Part shown: positions 23,992-37,244 of the stretch, piece after piece
Numbering within the stretch: position 1 is the first letter of the stretch
Layout: each line of letters opens with the position of its first letter
The notes under the pieces: generated by a model
The model's database searches: none
The model's input: only the letters and a program-made list of their open reading frames with translations
Told to the model about the DNA's origin: nothing
Translations under genes and position numbers: made by a program
Source of the DNA: Rubellimicrobium roseum
GTDB taxonomy: Bacteria > Pseudomonadota > Alphaproteobacteria > Rhodobacterales > Rhodobacteraceae
Length of the DNA: 50,216 nt
Assembly (NCBI RefSeq): GCF_006152145.1
Contig: NZ_VDFV01000026.1
Coordinates: 1 to 50,216, forward strand
Direction of reading: 5' to 3'

Positions 23992-25080
23992 TCAGGCGCG
24001 GGGCCGGCCGATCCGTCCGCCGCAGGTGGGCCGGGCGACGCCGGTCGTGCCGGGCGCGGAGGTGGGCAGGCCGCGCCGGACGCGCACGGCCAGGAAAGCA
24101 AAGGCCTGCGCCTCCAGCATGTCGCCGTCGAGGCCGACCGATTCGACCGGCTCCACGGGACAGTCGGCGCGGGCGGCGATCATCGCCATCAGGGCCGGGT
24201 TGCGCCGCCCGCCCCCGGTCACGAGGAGTCGGCGGGGCGGCGAAGGACAGAGCGCGAGCCCCTGCCCGACCGCCACTGCCGCGCAGGCCGTCAGCGTCGC
24301 GGCGGCATCGGCGTCGGACAAGGGCTCCACGGCCGCAGCGAGGTCCGCCCAGGCGTCGCGGTCGAGCGACTTGGGCGGCGGGCGGCCGAAGAACGGATGC
24401 GCGAGGAAGCGTTCGAGGACGTCCGCCCAGGGTGTCCCCTCGGCGGCCAGCCGGCCGTCCTCGTCGCGGGGCTGGCCCCGGCGGCGCAGCAGGAGGTCGT
24501 CCACCGGCGCGTTGGCGGGGCCGGTGTCGAAGGCGAGGAGCGCGCCCGGAGCCTCGGGCCGGTCGTGCCGGGGGTCGATCCAGGTCAGGTTGCCGACCCC
24601 GCCGAGGTTGAGCATGGCCAGGGGCTCGGTCGCGCCGACGTGGCGAGCGAGCGCCCAGTGGAAGAAGGGGGCTAGCGGCGCGCCCTCGCCGCCCTGCCGC
24701 ACGTCCTCGGAGCGGAAGTCCCAGACGACGGGGCGGCCCAGGGCCTGCGCGAGCCGGTCGCCGTCGCCCACCTGCAACGTCCCCCGCCCACGCGGGTCGT
24801 GCGCCAGCGTCTGGCCGTGGAAGCCCACGAGGTCGGAGGCGAGCGGGCCCAGCGCCTCGGCATGCGCCACTTCCACCACGCGGACGGCGGCCTCGACCTC
24901 GGGGCCCTCCCAGCGGCCCAGGGCGGCGCGCAGGATGGCGCGCTCCTCCGGTGCATAGGGGCGGTAGGCGGTGGGGCCGAACGACGCGATGCTCTCGCCG
25001 TCCGTGACCAGCACCGCCGCATCCACCCCATCGAGCGAGGTGCCGGACATGGCGCCCAGCGCGGTCACGGGTTCCGTCAT
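23992..25080 (-). CDS. anmK: Anhydro-N-acetylmuramic acid kinase
   Basis: The 362-aa kinase has [18 protein letters not shown] at the N-terminus, [13 protein letters not shown] and [15 protein letters not shown] in the middle, and [17 protein letters not shown] near the C-terminus. These are the ASKHA phosphate and sugar motifs of AnmK. It phosphorylates 1,6-anhydro-MurNAc during recycling of cell-wall fragments. It is divergent from tyrS across 59 bp, a neighbour pair common in Rhodobacterales. Confidence 0.95.
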   Translation of the reverse strand: MTEPVTALGAMSGTSLDGVDAAVLVTDGESIASFGPTAYRPYAPEERAILRAALGRWEGPEVEAAVRVVEVAHAEALGPLASDLVGFHGQTLAHDPRGRGTLQVGDGDRLAQALGRPVVWDFRSEDVRQGGEGAPLAPFFHWALARHVGATEPLAMLNLGGVGNLTWIDPRHDRPEAPGALLAFDTGPANAPVDDLLLRRRGQPRDEDGRLAAEGTPWADVLERFLAHPFFGRPPPKSLDRDAWADLAAAVEPLSDADAAATLTACAAVAVGQGLALCPSPPRRLLVTGGGRRNPALMAMIAARADCPVEPVESVGLDGDMLEAQAFAFLAVRVRRGLPTSAPGTTGVARPTCGGRIGRPRA

Positions 25081-25139
25081 CTTCCGCTCCGAGGTTCCAG
25101 GGCCTATAGACTGCCGCCACCGATCGAAGGGAACAAGCC

Positions 25140-26387
25140 ATGACCTATCAGCCCAAGTCCGACTTCCTGAACGTGCTGATCGAGCGTGGCTATTACGCCG
25201 ACTGCACCGACCTGGAGGCGCTGGACGCCCGGCTGAGCGCGGGCGTGGTCCCGGCCTACATCGGCTACGATGCCACCGCGCCGTCGCTGCATGTTGGGCA
25301 TCTGATGAACATCATGGTGCTGCGCTGGCTCCAGAAGACCGGCGGCAAGCCCATCACGCTGATGGGCGGCGGCACGACCAAGGTGGGCGACCCCTCCTTC
25401 CGATCGGAGGAGCGGCCGCTGCTGACGAACGAGCAGATCGACCGCAACATCGAGGGCTTCAAGAACGTCTTCGGCCAGCTCATCGCCTATGGCGAGGGGC
25501 CGACGGACGCCGTCATGCTCAACAACGCCGAATGGCTGGACGGGCTCAACTACCTGGAGTTCCTGCGCGACATCGGGCGGCATTTCAGCGTCAACCGGAT
25601 GCTGAGCTTCGAGAGCGTGAAGTCCCGGCTCGACCGCGAGCAGTCGCTGTCGTTCCTGGAGTTCAACTACATGATCCTGCAGGCCTACGACTTCCTGGAG
25701 CTGAACCGCCGCTACGGCTGCCTGCTCCAGATGGGCGGGTCGGACCAGTGGGGCAACATCGTCAACGGCATCGACCTGACGCGCCGCGTGGACGGGACGG
25801 AGATCTACGGGCTGACGACGCCGCTGCTGACGACCTCGGACGGACGGAAGATGGGCAAGAGCCAGGGCGGGGCCGTCTGGCTCAACGGCGACATGCTCTC
25901 GCCTTACGAGTTCTGGCAGTTCTGGCGCAACACCACCGACGCCGACGTAGGACGGTTCCTCAAGCTCTACACCGAGTTGCCGGTGAAGGAGTGCGACCGG
26001 CTGGGCAATCTCGGCGGGGCCGAGATCAACCACGCCAAGGTGGTGCTGGCCAACGAGGTGACGACGCTTCTCCATGGGCTTGAGGCCGCGCAGGCGGCCG
26101 AGCGCACCGCGCGCGAGGTCTTCGAGGCGGGCGGCGTGGGCGAGGACCTGCCCACCATCACCGTGACCTCGGCTCAGGTCGAGGCGGGCTTGGCCAACAC
26201 GGCGCTGTTCGTGCAGGCGGGGCTGGCGGCAAGCGGCAAGGAGGCGAAGCGGCTGTTCGCGGAAGGCGGCGCGCGGATCAACGACGAGGTCGTGACCGAG
26301 CCGCGGCTGCTGACGCTCGACGAGGTGCAGGGTGGGCTGAAGCTGACCGCAGGCAAGAAGCGCCACGCGCTGGTGCGGATGGGCTGA
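25140..26387 (+). CDS. tyrS: Tyrosyl-tRNA synthetase
   Basis: The 415-aa class I synthetase has the HIGH-type [10 protein letters not shown], the tyrosine-binding [13 protein letters not shown] and the KMSKS variant [12 protein letters not shown]-terminal S4-like RNA-binding domain follows ([16 protein letters not shown]). GAAGGGAA precedes the ATG. A TATAGA at about 25105 is a plausible -10 element in the short divergent gap with anmK. A strong hairpin follows the stop. Confidence 0.97.
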   Translation: MTYQPKSDFLNVLIERGYYADCTDLEALDARLSAGVVPAYIGYDATAPSLHVGHLMNIMVLRWLQKTGGKPITLMGGGTTKVGDPSFRSEERPLLTNEQIDRNIEGFKNVFGQLIAYGEGPTDAVMLNNAEWLDGLNYLEFLRDIGRHFSVNRMLSFESVKSRLDREQSLSFLEFNYMILQAYDFLELNRRYGCLLQMGGSDQWGNIVNGIDLTRRVDGTEIYGLTTPLLTTSDGRKMGKSQGGAVWLNGDMLSPYEFWQFWRNTTDADVGRFLKLYTELPVKECDRLGNLGGAEINHAKVVLANEVTTLLHGLEAAQAAERTAREVFEAGGVGEDLPTITVTSAQVEAGLANTALFVQAGLAASGKEAKRLFAEGGARINDEVVTEPRLLTLDEVQGGLKLTAGKKRHALVRMG

Positions 26388-26394
26388 TCGCCTG

Positions 26395-26416
26395 GGGCGC
26401 GGCTCCGGCCGCGCCC
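26395..26416. terminator. Terminator hairpin after tyrS
   Basis: GGGCGCGGC (26395-26403) and GCCGCGCCC (26408-26416) form a perfect 9-bp stem with the 4-nt loop TCCG, 7 bp after the tyrS stop. There is no T tract, so it may be Rho-assisted or serve as an mRNA 3' end. It also ends the convergent 44-aa gene. Confidence 0.55.
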
Positions 26417-26550
26417 TACAGCAGCCATGCGGCCAGGCCGACCAAGGCGCCGCCTGGCAGGGCGACGGCCAAGGCGAGGAGCGCCGCACCGAGCGGCGTG
26501 AGGCGGACGGATGGGGCGTGGATGCCTCGGATGGTGCTGCGCGAATCCAT
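26416..26550 (-). CDS. 44-aa single-pass membrane peptide
   Basis: A short frame from ATG 26548-26550 to TAG 26416-26418 encodes a basic N-terminus and then one long hydrophobic segment: LTPLGAALLALAVALPG followed by GALVGLAAWLL. This is typical of a small inner membrane protein. It is divergent from the acetyltransferase gene, and a TTAA-N7-TTAG element lies in the 37-bp gap. The Shine-Dalgarno is weak. No family is recognised. Confidence 0.45.
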   Translation of the reverse strand: MDSRSTIRGIHAPSVRLTPLGAALLALAVALPGGALVGLAAWLL

Positions 26551-26557
26551 AGGACCA

Positions 26558-26572
26558 TTAACCGCGTCTTAG
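26558..26572. promoter_or_regulatory. CtrA-like site between divergent genes
   Basis: TTAACCGCGTCTTAG fits TTAA-N7-TTAA with one mismatch. It is located in the 37-bp gap between the 44-aa peptide and the acetyltransferase. It is a pattern match only. Confidence 0.35.
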
Positions 26573-26587
26573 GTTTCCATCAGCTTA

Positions 26588-27445
26588 ATGGCCGGCATGG
26601 ACGCCGTGCCCTTGTCCCAGCATCCCCTCTTCGCCCAGGCGCTGGGCGCGCTCGGCCGGCGCGCCGAAGTGATGGACCTCGGGCCCGCCGGGCGGGCGTT
26701 GGCGATCCGGCGGCGGCTGCCGCTGCTGGGCGAGGTGGCCTACCTGCCGCGCGGTCCGACTTGGGCGACCGAAGAGCCGGGTCTTCGGGCCGAGGCGCTG
26801 GACCGGCTCGCATCACGGGGCGTCCGGCTGCTGGAGGCGGAGGCGCCCTGCCCCTCGCTGCGCCGTGCGGGCTTCCGGGCGGTCGCCACGCCCGCGCACG
26901 TGGCCGAGCTGGACCTGACCGGGACGCCCCGGGCGCGACGGGCGGCGCTCGCGGGCACCTGGCGCAACGCGCTGCGCCGGGCCGAGGGCGCGGGGCTCCG
27001 GCTCGACTGGCGGCGCTTCGAGGGCGAGCCGGGTCATTGGCTGCTGGCGCGCGAGGCCGGGATGCGGCGGGAGCGGGGCTATCGCGCTTTGCCCCCGGCG
27101 CTGGCCTGCGCCTTCGCCCGGACGGGGCCGGACGCGGCGCGGGTGCTGGTCGCGCGGGTGGGCGCGGAGCCCGTGGCGGGAATGCTGTTCCTCCTGCATC
27201 CGCCCGTGGCCACCTACCAGATCGGCTGGACGGGCGAGCGGGGGCGCACGACGGAGGCGCATCGGCTGATGCTGATGGCGGCGGCCGACCGGCTGGCGGA
27301 GGAGGGCTTCGTCCGGCTCGATCTCGGGACGGTGGACACGGAAACCAATCCGGGCCTCGCGCGGTTCAAGATCGGCGCGGGCGCGCGGGTCCGGGCCCTG
27401 GGGGGAAGCTGGGTCCGGCTTCCCTTCGCCCGCCCGAGGCTCTAA
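26588..27445 (+). CDS. GNAT/FemAB-like acetyltransferase family protein
   Basis: The 285-aa protein lacks membrane segments and shows GNAT/FemAB features in its C-terminal half: ALAGTWRNALRRAEGAG, VLVARVGAEPVAGMLFLL, TYQIGWTGERGRTTEAHRL and FVRLDLGTVDTETNPGLAR with FKIGAGARVRALGG. The TNPGLARFK ending resembles FemAB-type transferases that add amino acids or acyl groups to cell-wall or peptide acceptors. The true substrate is unknown. Two ATGs lie four codons apart (26588, 26597). A CtrA-like element sits upstream. Confidence 0.75.
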   Translation: MAGMDAVPLSQHPLFAQALGALGRRAEVMDLGPAGRALAIRRRLPLLGEVAYLPRGPTWATEEPGLRAEALDRLASRGVRLLEAEAPCPSLRRAGFRAVATPAHVAELDLTGTPRARRAALAGTWRNALRRAEGAGLRLDWRRFEGEPGHWLLAREAGMRRERGYRALPPALACAFARTGPDAARVLVARVGAEPVAGMLFLLHPPVATYQIGWTGERGRTTEAHRLMLMAAADRLAEEGFVRLDLGTVDTETNPGLARFKIGAGARVRALGGSWVRLPFARPRL

Positions 27446-27485
27446 GCCGCCATGACCCGACCCGTGCGCCCCGGAGGCCCCGCCC

Positions 27486-27916
27486 ATGCCCCAGTCGATC
27501 CTCGAGCGCTGCGAGGCCCAGGGCCTTCGCCTGACCGAGCAGCGGCGGGTGATCGCGCGGGTGCTGGAGGCGTCCGAGGACCACCCCGACGTAGAGGAAC
27601 TGCACGCCCGCGCGGCGCGGGTGGACCCCGGCATCTCCATCGCCACGGTCTATCGCACCGTGAAGCTGCTGGAGGAGGCCGGCATCCTGGAGCGGCACGA
27701 GTTCCGCATTGCCGCGTCGGGGAACCGCTCCCGCTACGAGGACGCCGACCGCGACCACCACGACCACCTGATCGACATGAGCTCGGGCGAGGTAATCGAG
27801 TTCGTCGATCCCGAGATCGAGGCGCTGCAGGAGCGGATCGCCGAAAGGCTGGGCTATCGCCTCATGGGCCATCGGCTGGAGCTTTACGGTGTGCCCCTGG
27901 GGCGGAAGCCGCGCGG

Positions 27917-27920
<4 letters not shown>
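27486..27920 (+). CDS. Fur family regulator, Mur-like
   Basis: The 144-aa regulator has a winged helix with GLRLTEQRRVIARVLE and ISIATVYRTVKLLEEAG, and the metal site DRDHHDHLIDMSSGEVIEF. It lacks the C-terminal CxxC pairs of zinc-structured Fur proteins. The ending LMGHRLELYGVP matches alphaproteobacterial Mur/Fur proteins, which sense Mn2+ and repress manganese uptake genes. The specific metal is inferred from family resemblance. The stop overlaps the DMT transporter start (ATGA). Confidence 0.88.
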
Positions 27921-30597
<2,677 letters not shown>

Positions 30598-30601
<4 letters not shown>

Positions 30602-30840
30602 CCCCTGATCGCGAGGTGGACGCCCGGGGGCTGATCTGCCCCCTGCCCGTCCTGAAGGCCCGGAAGGTGCTGGAAGGGATGAAGCCCGGCGAGGTTCTGC
30701 GGGTGCTGGCGACGGATGCCATGGCGGCGATCGACCTGCCCCACTTCTGCGCCGAGGCCGGTCACACGCATCTGGGCCAGACGGTCGAGGACGGGGCGCA
30801 GGTCCACCTGATCCGGCGGGGCGTGCGGTCGTCCGGCTAG
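30598..30840 (+). CDS. tusA: TusA-type sulfurtransferase
   Basis: The 80-aa protein carries the TusA signature VDARGLICPLPVLKARK with the sulfur-carrying Cys in CPLPV, and a KPGEVLRVLATD strand. TusA relays persulfide sulfur for tRNA thiolation, molybdenum cofactor synthesis or related routes. The ATG overlaps the cupin stop. It is the last gene of the eno transcript, and a strong terminator follows 25 bp later. The symbol is by family; another member of the TusA/YedF group is possible. Confidence 0.85.
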
Positions 30841-30864
30841 CGGGCCGTCGCTCCCCGAAGTTCG

Positions 30865-30893
30865 AAGGGCCCCGCCGGATCGGCGGGGCCCTT
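30865..30893. terminator. Strong bidirectional terminator between tusA and rne
   Basis: AAGGGCCCCGCC (30865-30876) and GGCGGGGCCCTT (30882-30893) form a perfect 12-bp stem with a 5-nt loop, flanked by A on one side and TTCCTTT on the other. It can end both tusA and the convergent rne transcript. Confidence 0.85.
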
Positions 30894-30901
30894 CCTTTGT
30901 G

Positions 30902-33688
30902 TCAGCGTGCCCACCAGCCGCGGCGCTTGGGCTTCTCGGCCTCGGCCGGCTCGGGGGCGGGCTCGAACACCTGCTCGGCCTCGGCCCGGGCAGCCTCGGG
31001 TGTGGCGGGGGCATCGCCGGCCGGAGCCGGCACGTCCACCGCCGGCTCGTCATCGAGCACCAGCGCCGCCTCGGCCCCGTTGTCGGGGTTGGCAGGCGCG
31101 GGCAGCGCCACCTCAGGCTCGCCGGACGCAGCCGCGCCGGAGCGCGTGCGGCGGGTCCGGGCGGGCTTGGCCGGCTTCGCCTCGGCAGGCGCGGCCTCGA
31201 CCGCAGGCTCGGCGGCCTTGCGACGCGTCCTCTTCTTGGGCGCGGGCGCGGGCTCCTCGGCAACGGGAGCGGGCTCGACCGGAGCCTCGGCGGCCTTGCG
31301 ACGCGTCCGCTTCTTGGGCGCGGGCGCGGCCTCCTCGGCGGCCGGAGCCTCGGCAGACACGGGCTCGGACTGGGCAGCCTCGACCGGCGCCGGCGGTTCG
31401 ACCGGCGCAGGCTCGACCGGCGCGGCCTGGGTCGGCTCGGCGGCGACGGGGACCTCGACGGGCTCGGACTGCGCGGGCTCGGCCTCGACAGGTTCGGGCA
31501 GCGCCTCGTCGTCGGCCTCGTCGCCGTCGTCGGCCACGTCACCCTCGGCTGCCAGGACGCCGTTGCGCTCGCCGTTCTCGCCATTGCGACGACGGCGACG
31601 GCGACGGCGCTTCTTGCGCGGACGGTCGTCCTCCTCGCCGTTGCCGGTCGGAGCGGCCATGGCCTCGACCGTCTCGTCCTCGTCGGCCTCGGGCTCGGCG
31701 AAGACCTCGGCTTCCTCCGTCACCTCCTCGGCGACGAATTCCTCCTCGGGCATCAGCGCGGGCTGGCTCGCCATGACGATGGCGCGGGTGTCGGGAACGG
31801 CGCGGGTGGCGGTCTTGAACTTCTCGATGGCGAAGTCGGGGGACACCAGCCGCGTGTCGGCCTCGAGCCGGATGGCCATGCCGTAGCGCTGCTCGATGCC
31901 GGCGATGTGCTCGCGCTTGTGGTTCATCAGGTAGTTGGCGACGCCCACGGGAACGCGGAGCAGCACCTCCTTGGTGCGGCCGCGCACGCCTTCCTCGTCG
32001 AGCTGGCGCAGGATCATCAGCGCCACGCTGTCGTCCGAGCGCAGGTGCCCCGTGCCGTGGCAATGCGGGCAGGGCTGCGTGGTCGATTCGATCATGCCGG
32101 GCCGCATCCGCTGACGCGACATCTCCAGGAGGCCGAAGCCCGAGATCCGGCCCACCTGGATGCGGGCACGGTCGGTCTTGAGCTTGTCCTTGAAGCGCTT
32201 CTCGACGGCGGCGTTGTTCTTGCGCTCCTCCATGTCGATGAAGTCGACGACAATGAGGCCCGCGAGGTCGCGCAGCCGGAGCTGGCGCGCCACCTCGTCG
32301 GCGGCTTCAAGGTTCGTGCGCAGCGCCGTCTGCTCGATGGAGCCTTCCTTGGTGGAGCGGCCCGAGTTGACGTCGATGGCCACCAGCGCCTCGGTCACGC
32401 CGATGACGATGTAGCCACCCGAGGGAAGCTGCACGACCGGGTTGAACATGGAGGCGAGGTAGGTCTCCACGCCGTGGCGGGCGAAGAGCGGCAGCGGGTC
32501 ATGGTAGTGGACCACGTTCTGGACGTGGGCCGGCATGATCATCTTCATGAAGTCGCGGGCGTTGCGGTAGCCCTCGGCTCCTTCGACCACGACCTCCTCG
32601 ATCTCCTTGGAGTAGAGGTCGCGGATCGACCGCTTGATGATGTCGCCTTCCTCGTAGATCTTGGCGGGCGCGATCGACTTGAGCGTGAGCTCGCGGATCT
32701 GCTCCCACAGGCGCTGGAGGTATTCGTAGTCGCGCTTGATCTCGGACAGGCTGCGCTGCGATCCGGCCGTGCGGATGATGAGGCCCGCGCCTTCCGGCAC
32801 GTCCATCTCGGCCGCGATCTCCTTGAGCTTCTTGCGGTCGGCGGCGTTGGTGATCTTGCGGGAGATGCCGCCGCCGCGCGCGGTGTTGGGCATCAGCACG
32901 CAGTAGCGGCCGGCGAGCGAGAGATAGGTGGTCAGCGCCGCGCCCTTGTTGCCGCGCTCTTCCTTGACGACCTGGACCAGCATGATCTGCCGGACCTTGA
33001 CGACCTCCTGGATCTTGTAGCGCCGGGCACGCTGGGGCTTGCGCGCGGGCCGCAGGTCCAGATGGTCCTCCTCCTCGGCGACGGTCTCGATGGTCTCGTC
33101 CTTTTCGAGGACCTCGACGCCGCTCTCTTCGGACGGCTCCTCGGCGGAGGGCTCCTCGACCGGGGTCTCGGCCACCGTGGCCATGGGCGACAGGCCCTCG
33201 GCCTCGTCGCCGAGATCGATGGTCTCCATGCCGGCCGGCTCGCGGCTGGCGATGGCGTCGCCTTCCTCGCGGCTCAGCGGCCTGGAGCGCTGCCGGCCGC
33301 GCACGCGGCTGCGGCGGCCGCGCCGGTCGCCGTTCTCGGGCCGCGCGGCGGTTTCCTCGCCGCCGTCCTCGTCGGAGTCCTCCTCATCGGCCTGGTGGGC
33401 GTAGGCGCGCTCCTCGGCCAGCAGCGCCTGACGGTCAGCCACCGGGATCTGGTAGTAGTCCGGGTGGATCTCGCCGAAGGCGAGGAAGCCGTGCCGGTTG
33501 CCGCCGTAGTCGACGAAGGCGGCCTGGAGCGAGGGCTCTACCCGCGTGACCTTGGCGAGGTAGATGTTGCCGGCAAGCTGGCGCTTGGACGCCGACTCGA
33601 AGTCGAAGTCGTCAACGCGGTTACCGTCCACCACCACGACCCGGGTCTCTTCCGGGTGAGTGGCGTCGATGAGCATTTTCTTGGTCAT
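30902..33688 (-). CDS. rne: Ribonuclease E
   Basis: The 928-aa endoribonuclease starts MTKKMLIDATHPEETRVVV. Its S1 domain (about residues 38-260) is split by an acidic/basic low-complexity insert at about 98-224, a feature of alphaproteobacterial RNase E. Catalytic Asp439 lies in AIDVNSGRST and Asp482 in IVVDFIDMEE. The zinc-link Cys540/Cys543 lie in CPHCHGTGH. The C-terminal third is disordered, Ala/Pro/Glu-rich, with basic patches and two copies of APKKRTRRKAAE, a likely RNA- and degradosome-binding scaffold. It has a long 5' leader. Confidence 0.97.
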   Translation of the reverse strand: MTKKMLIDATHPEETRVVVVDGNRVDDFDFESASKRQLAGNIYLAKVTRVEPSLQAAFVDYGGNRHGFLAFGEIHPDYYQIPVADRQALLAEERAYAHQADEEDSDEDGGEETAARPENGDRRGRRSRVRGRQRSRPLSREEGDAIASREPAGMETIDLGDEAEGLSPMATVAETPVEEPSAEEPSEESGVEVLEKDETIETVAEEEDHLDLRPARKPQRARRYKIQEVVKVRQIMLVQVVKEERGNKGAALTTYLSLAGRYCVLMPNTARGGGISRKITNAADRKKLKEIAAEMDVPEGAGLIIRTAGSQRSLSEIKRDYEYLQRLWEQIRELTLKSIAPAKIYEEGDIIKRSIRDLYSKEIEEVVVEGAEGYRNARDFMKMIMPAHVQNVVHYHDPLPLFARHGVETYLASMFNPVVQLPSGGYIVIGVTEALVAIDVNSGRSTKEGSIEQTALRTNLEAADEVARQLRLRDLAGLIVVDFIDMEERKNNAAVEKRFKDKLKTDRARIQVGRISGFGLLEMSRQRMRPGMIESTTQPCPHCHGTGHLRSDDSVALMILRQLDEEGVRGRTKEVLLRVPVGVANYLMNHKREHIAGIEQRYGMAIRLEADTRLVSPDFAIEKFKTATRAVPDTRAIVMASQPALMPEEEFVAEEVTEEAEVFAEPEADEDETVEAMAAPTGNGEEDDRPRKKRRRRRRRRNGENGERNGVLAAEGDVADDGDEADDEALPEPVEAEPAQSEPVEVPVAAEPTQAAPVEPAPVEPPAPVEAAQSEPVSAEAPAAEEAAPAPKKRTRRKAAEAPVEPAPVAEEPAPAPKKRTRRKAAEPAVEAAPAEAKPAKPARTRRTRSGAAASGEPEVALPAPANPDNGAEAALVLDDEPAVDVPAPAGDAPATPEAARAEAEQVFEPAPEPAEAEKPKRRGWWAR

Positions 33689-34028
33689 GTGATCCTGCAC
33701 GCGCGGCCGGTGGCGCCCCCTGGAGGGCGCTGGAGGGCCGGGCGTGTCCATGAAAGGCGACGGCGCGCGCGGACACGGGGCCAGGGTCCCTCGGGACCCG
33801 ACCCTCCCATCCATCATCATGCGCGCGCAGCATCGCGGGTTCGTCCTCGACGCCCCGGCTCAGTCCGCGGCGCCCGTTGTGGACCCCTTGGCGCGGCACG
33901 GAAGCCGCGCGGCCGGGGTGTTCGATCAGGCCGGAACGGCCCAGTCCAGTCCGCACCCGCCGCGGCCGCCAGGGGCCATGACACGGAAGGGCGGAAATCC
34001 TTTGACGGGCGGCGCGGAAAACGACGCA
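33689..34028 (-). promoter_or_regulatory. rne 5' leader and promoter region, about 340 nt
   Basis: The stretch between the upstream terminator and the rne start has no coding frame of note. It contains several hairpins: GGGTCCC/GGGACCC at 33784-33799, and CGCGGC/GCCGCG around 33894-33911. Enteric rne mRNAs carry a long leader that RNase E itself cleaves for autoregulation. A similar role here is an inference from length and structure. Confidence 0.4.
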
Positions 34029-34062
34029 CCCGTTCCCCCCTTCATAGCGAAGGGGGAACGGG
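34029..34062 (-). terminator. Terminator of the two-component operon
   Basis: On the minus strand, CCCGTTCCCCCTTC pairs with GAAGGGGGGAACGGG around a 5-nt loop, with one bulged base. It lies about 30 bp after the response regulator stop. A GTTTT follows a few bases later. It separates this operon from rne. Confidence 0.7.
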
Positions 34063-34090
34063 ATGCACAATGGCAAACCGGGCCATGGCC

Positions 34091-35425
<1,335 letters not shown>

Positions 35426-35443
35426 AGTTCCGGTCCCGTCCCT

Positions 35444-37198
35444 CTACTCGGCGGCGGCGGCCGGGGTGTCGAGCGCGGGAAGGACCACCTCGAAAACCGC
35501 ACCACCATCAGCCCCGTTGCGCGCGGTCAGTCGCCCGCCCAGGTCATTCACGATGCCCGACGAGATGGCCAAACCAAGGCCCACCCCGTCACCGGGCTGT
35601 TTGGTGGTATAGAAGGGCTCGAACAGCGCGTCCAGATCCTCGATTCCGGGACCATTGTCGCGAACCGTCAAACTAACCGTCTGCCCGGCGGCGAGAAGGA
35701 TGTCCACCGCCGGCTCGGGGATCGAGCGCGTCGCGTCCAAAGCGTTGCGCAAAAGATTCACCAGCACCTGCTCGAGCCGCAGGCGGTCGCCCAGGACCAT
35801 CGCCGGCTGATCCGGGATGGTCCTGGTGATGGCGACGCGCCGCGCCTTGAGCTGCGGCTCCATCATGGCGAGCGCCGAGCTCGCCGCGTCGCGGACGTCG
35901 AAGGGCTCGAAGGCGTCGGCGCCCTTGCGGGCATAGGACTTGAGCTGCCGCGTGATGGCGCCCATGCGGTCGATCAAATCGTCGATCCGCTGGAACGAGG
36001 CCAGCGCCTCGTCGTGCCGCCGCCGCTGGATGAGAAGCCGCGCGCCCGCCAGATAGGTCTTCATGGCGGCGAGCGGCTGGTTCAGCTCGTGGCTGACCGC
36101 CGCCGACATCTCGCCCAGCACGGCGAGCTTGGAGGACTGCGCCAGCGTCTGCTCGGCCACCTGGAGCGTCTTCTCCATCCGCTCGCGCTCGGCGATCTCG
36201 CGGCTCAGGCGTGCGTTCAATAGCCGCAGCTCGGCCGATTCGCGTTGGGTCCGCAGGAGCCGGGAGGCGGTCTTGCGGTTCGACAGCCAGAAGGCCAGTG
36301 CCAGCGCGATGGCAAAGCCCATGATCTCGAGCGCGAGGACGCCGTTCACCTGCTCGCGCACGCTGGCATAGGCGGTGAAACCCACGAGCCGCCAGCCCTG
36401 GAAGGGGATGCGAAGCTCGCGCCGCAGGACCGCCTCGCCCGAGACGTAGGCGTCCACGGGCAGCGTCGCCCAGTCCTGCGTCACGCGCAGCGCCCGCTCG
36501 ATGGAGGACGGGACCGAGGTCTGCAACAGCGCCTCCTCCTCCTCGCGTCCGCGCCAGCGCGGCTCGGTGGCCAGGAGCACGGTCCCGCCGCCGTCCAGGA
36601 CCATGACCGCATCCTGCGTGCCGGCCCAGGTCTGCTCGAGCCGCGCGAGGTCCACCTCGACCGAGATGACGCCCAGGGTCTCGCCCCCTTCCTCGACGCG
36701 GCGCGAATAGAGGAAGGCGTAGCTGCCGTTCGGATTCGGGACGACCGTGAAGACCGTCGCGCTCGTGCGGCGGGCGCTGGCGAAGTACTCGGCCCCCGCG
36801 TGCGATTCGCCCAGGCGCGCCCGGTCGGTCGCGGCGACCACCTGCCCTTGGCCGTCGTAGAGCAGGATCGAGGCGGCGCCGATCTCGTCCACGAGGCTCA
36901 GGAGCCGCTGGCTGGAGCCCGAGTAGTCGCCGGTCTGGAGCGCGGCGATCAGCTCGGGGTCGCGCACGAGGAGCTGCGGCACGATGGAGTTGCGCTGCAG
37001 CTCGGAGACGAGCTGGCCCACGTAGAGCGTGTAGCGCACCTCGGCCCGGTTCTTCACCGTCTCGGTGAAGCGCTGGGTCAGGATCTGGTTCGTGACCCAG
37101 ATGATGGCGATCGCGGCGAGGCAGAAGAGCACCAGCGCGATGCGCGGCCACCAGGATCGGGCGGGACGGGCTGACGGCATGTCACTGGCGGCGCTCAT
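35444..37198 (-). CDS. DctB-like sensor histidine kinase
   Basis: The 584-aa kinase has a transmembrane helix at about 19-37, a periplasmic double-Cache-type sensor to about 285, and a second helix at about 287-306. A coiled linker follows, then the phospho-accepting His370 in VSHELNQPLAAMKTYL. The ATPase domain has NLLRNALDA (N box), VRDNGPGI (G1) and GVGLGLAIS (G2). The layout matches DctB, the sensor of C4-dicarboxylates. The ligand is not proven and no dctP/Q/M transporter is in the window. ATG 37198 is used; ATG 37180 is possible. Confidence 0.88.
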   Translation of the reverse strand: MSAASDMPSARPARSWWPRIALVLFCLAAIAIIWVTNQILTQRFTETVKNRAEVRYTLYVGQLVSELQRNSIVPQLLVRDPELIAALQTGDYSGSSQRLLSLVDEIGAASILLYDGQGQVVAATDRARLGESHAGAEYFASARRTSATVFTVVPNPNGSYAFLYSRRVEEGGETLGVISVEVDLARLEQTWAGTQDAVMVLDGGGTVLLATEPRWRGREEEEALLQTSVPSSIERALRVTQDWATLPVDAYVSGEAVLRRELRIPFQGWRLVGFTAYASVREQVNGVLALEIMGFAIALALAFWLSNRKTASRLLRTQRESAELRLLNARLSREIAERERMEKTLQVAEQTLAQSSKLAVLGEMSAAVSHELNQPLAAMKTYLAGARLLIQRRRHDEALASFQRIDDLIDRMGAITRQLKSYARKGADAFEPFDVRDAASSALAMMEPQLKARRVAITRTIPDQPAMVLGDRLRLEQVLVNLLRNALDATRSIPEPAVDILLAAGQTVSLTVRDNGPGIEDLDALFEPFYTTKQPGDGVGLGLAISSGIVNDLGGRLTARNGADGGAVFEVVLPALDTPAAAAE

Positions 37199-37244
37199 GC
37201 GCCGAGCCTTACGCCGCGCGGCGGCAAGCCTCAAGAAAGCCTGT

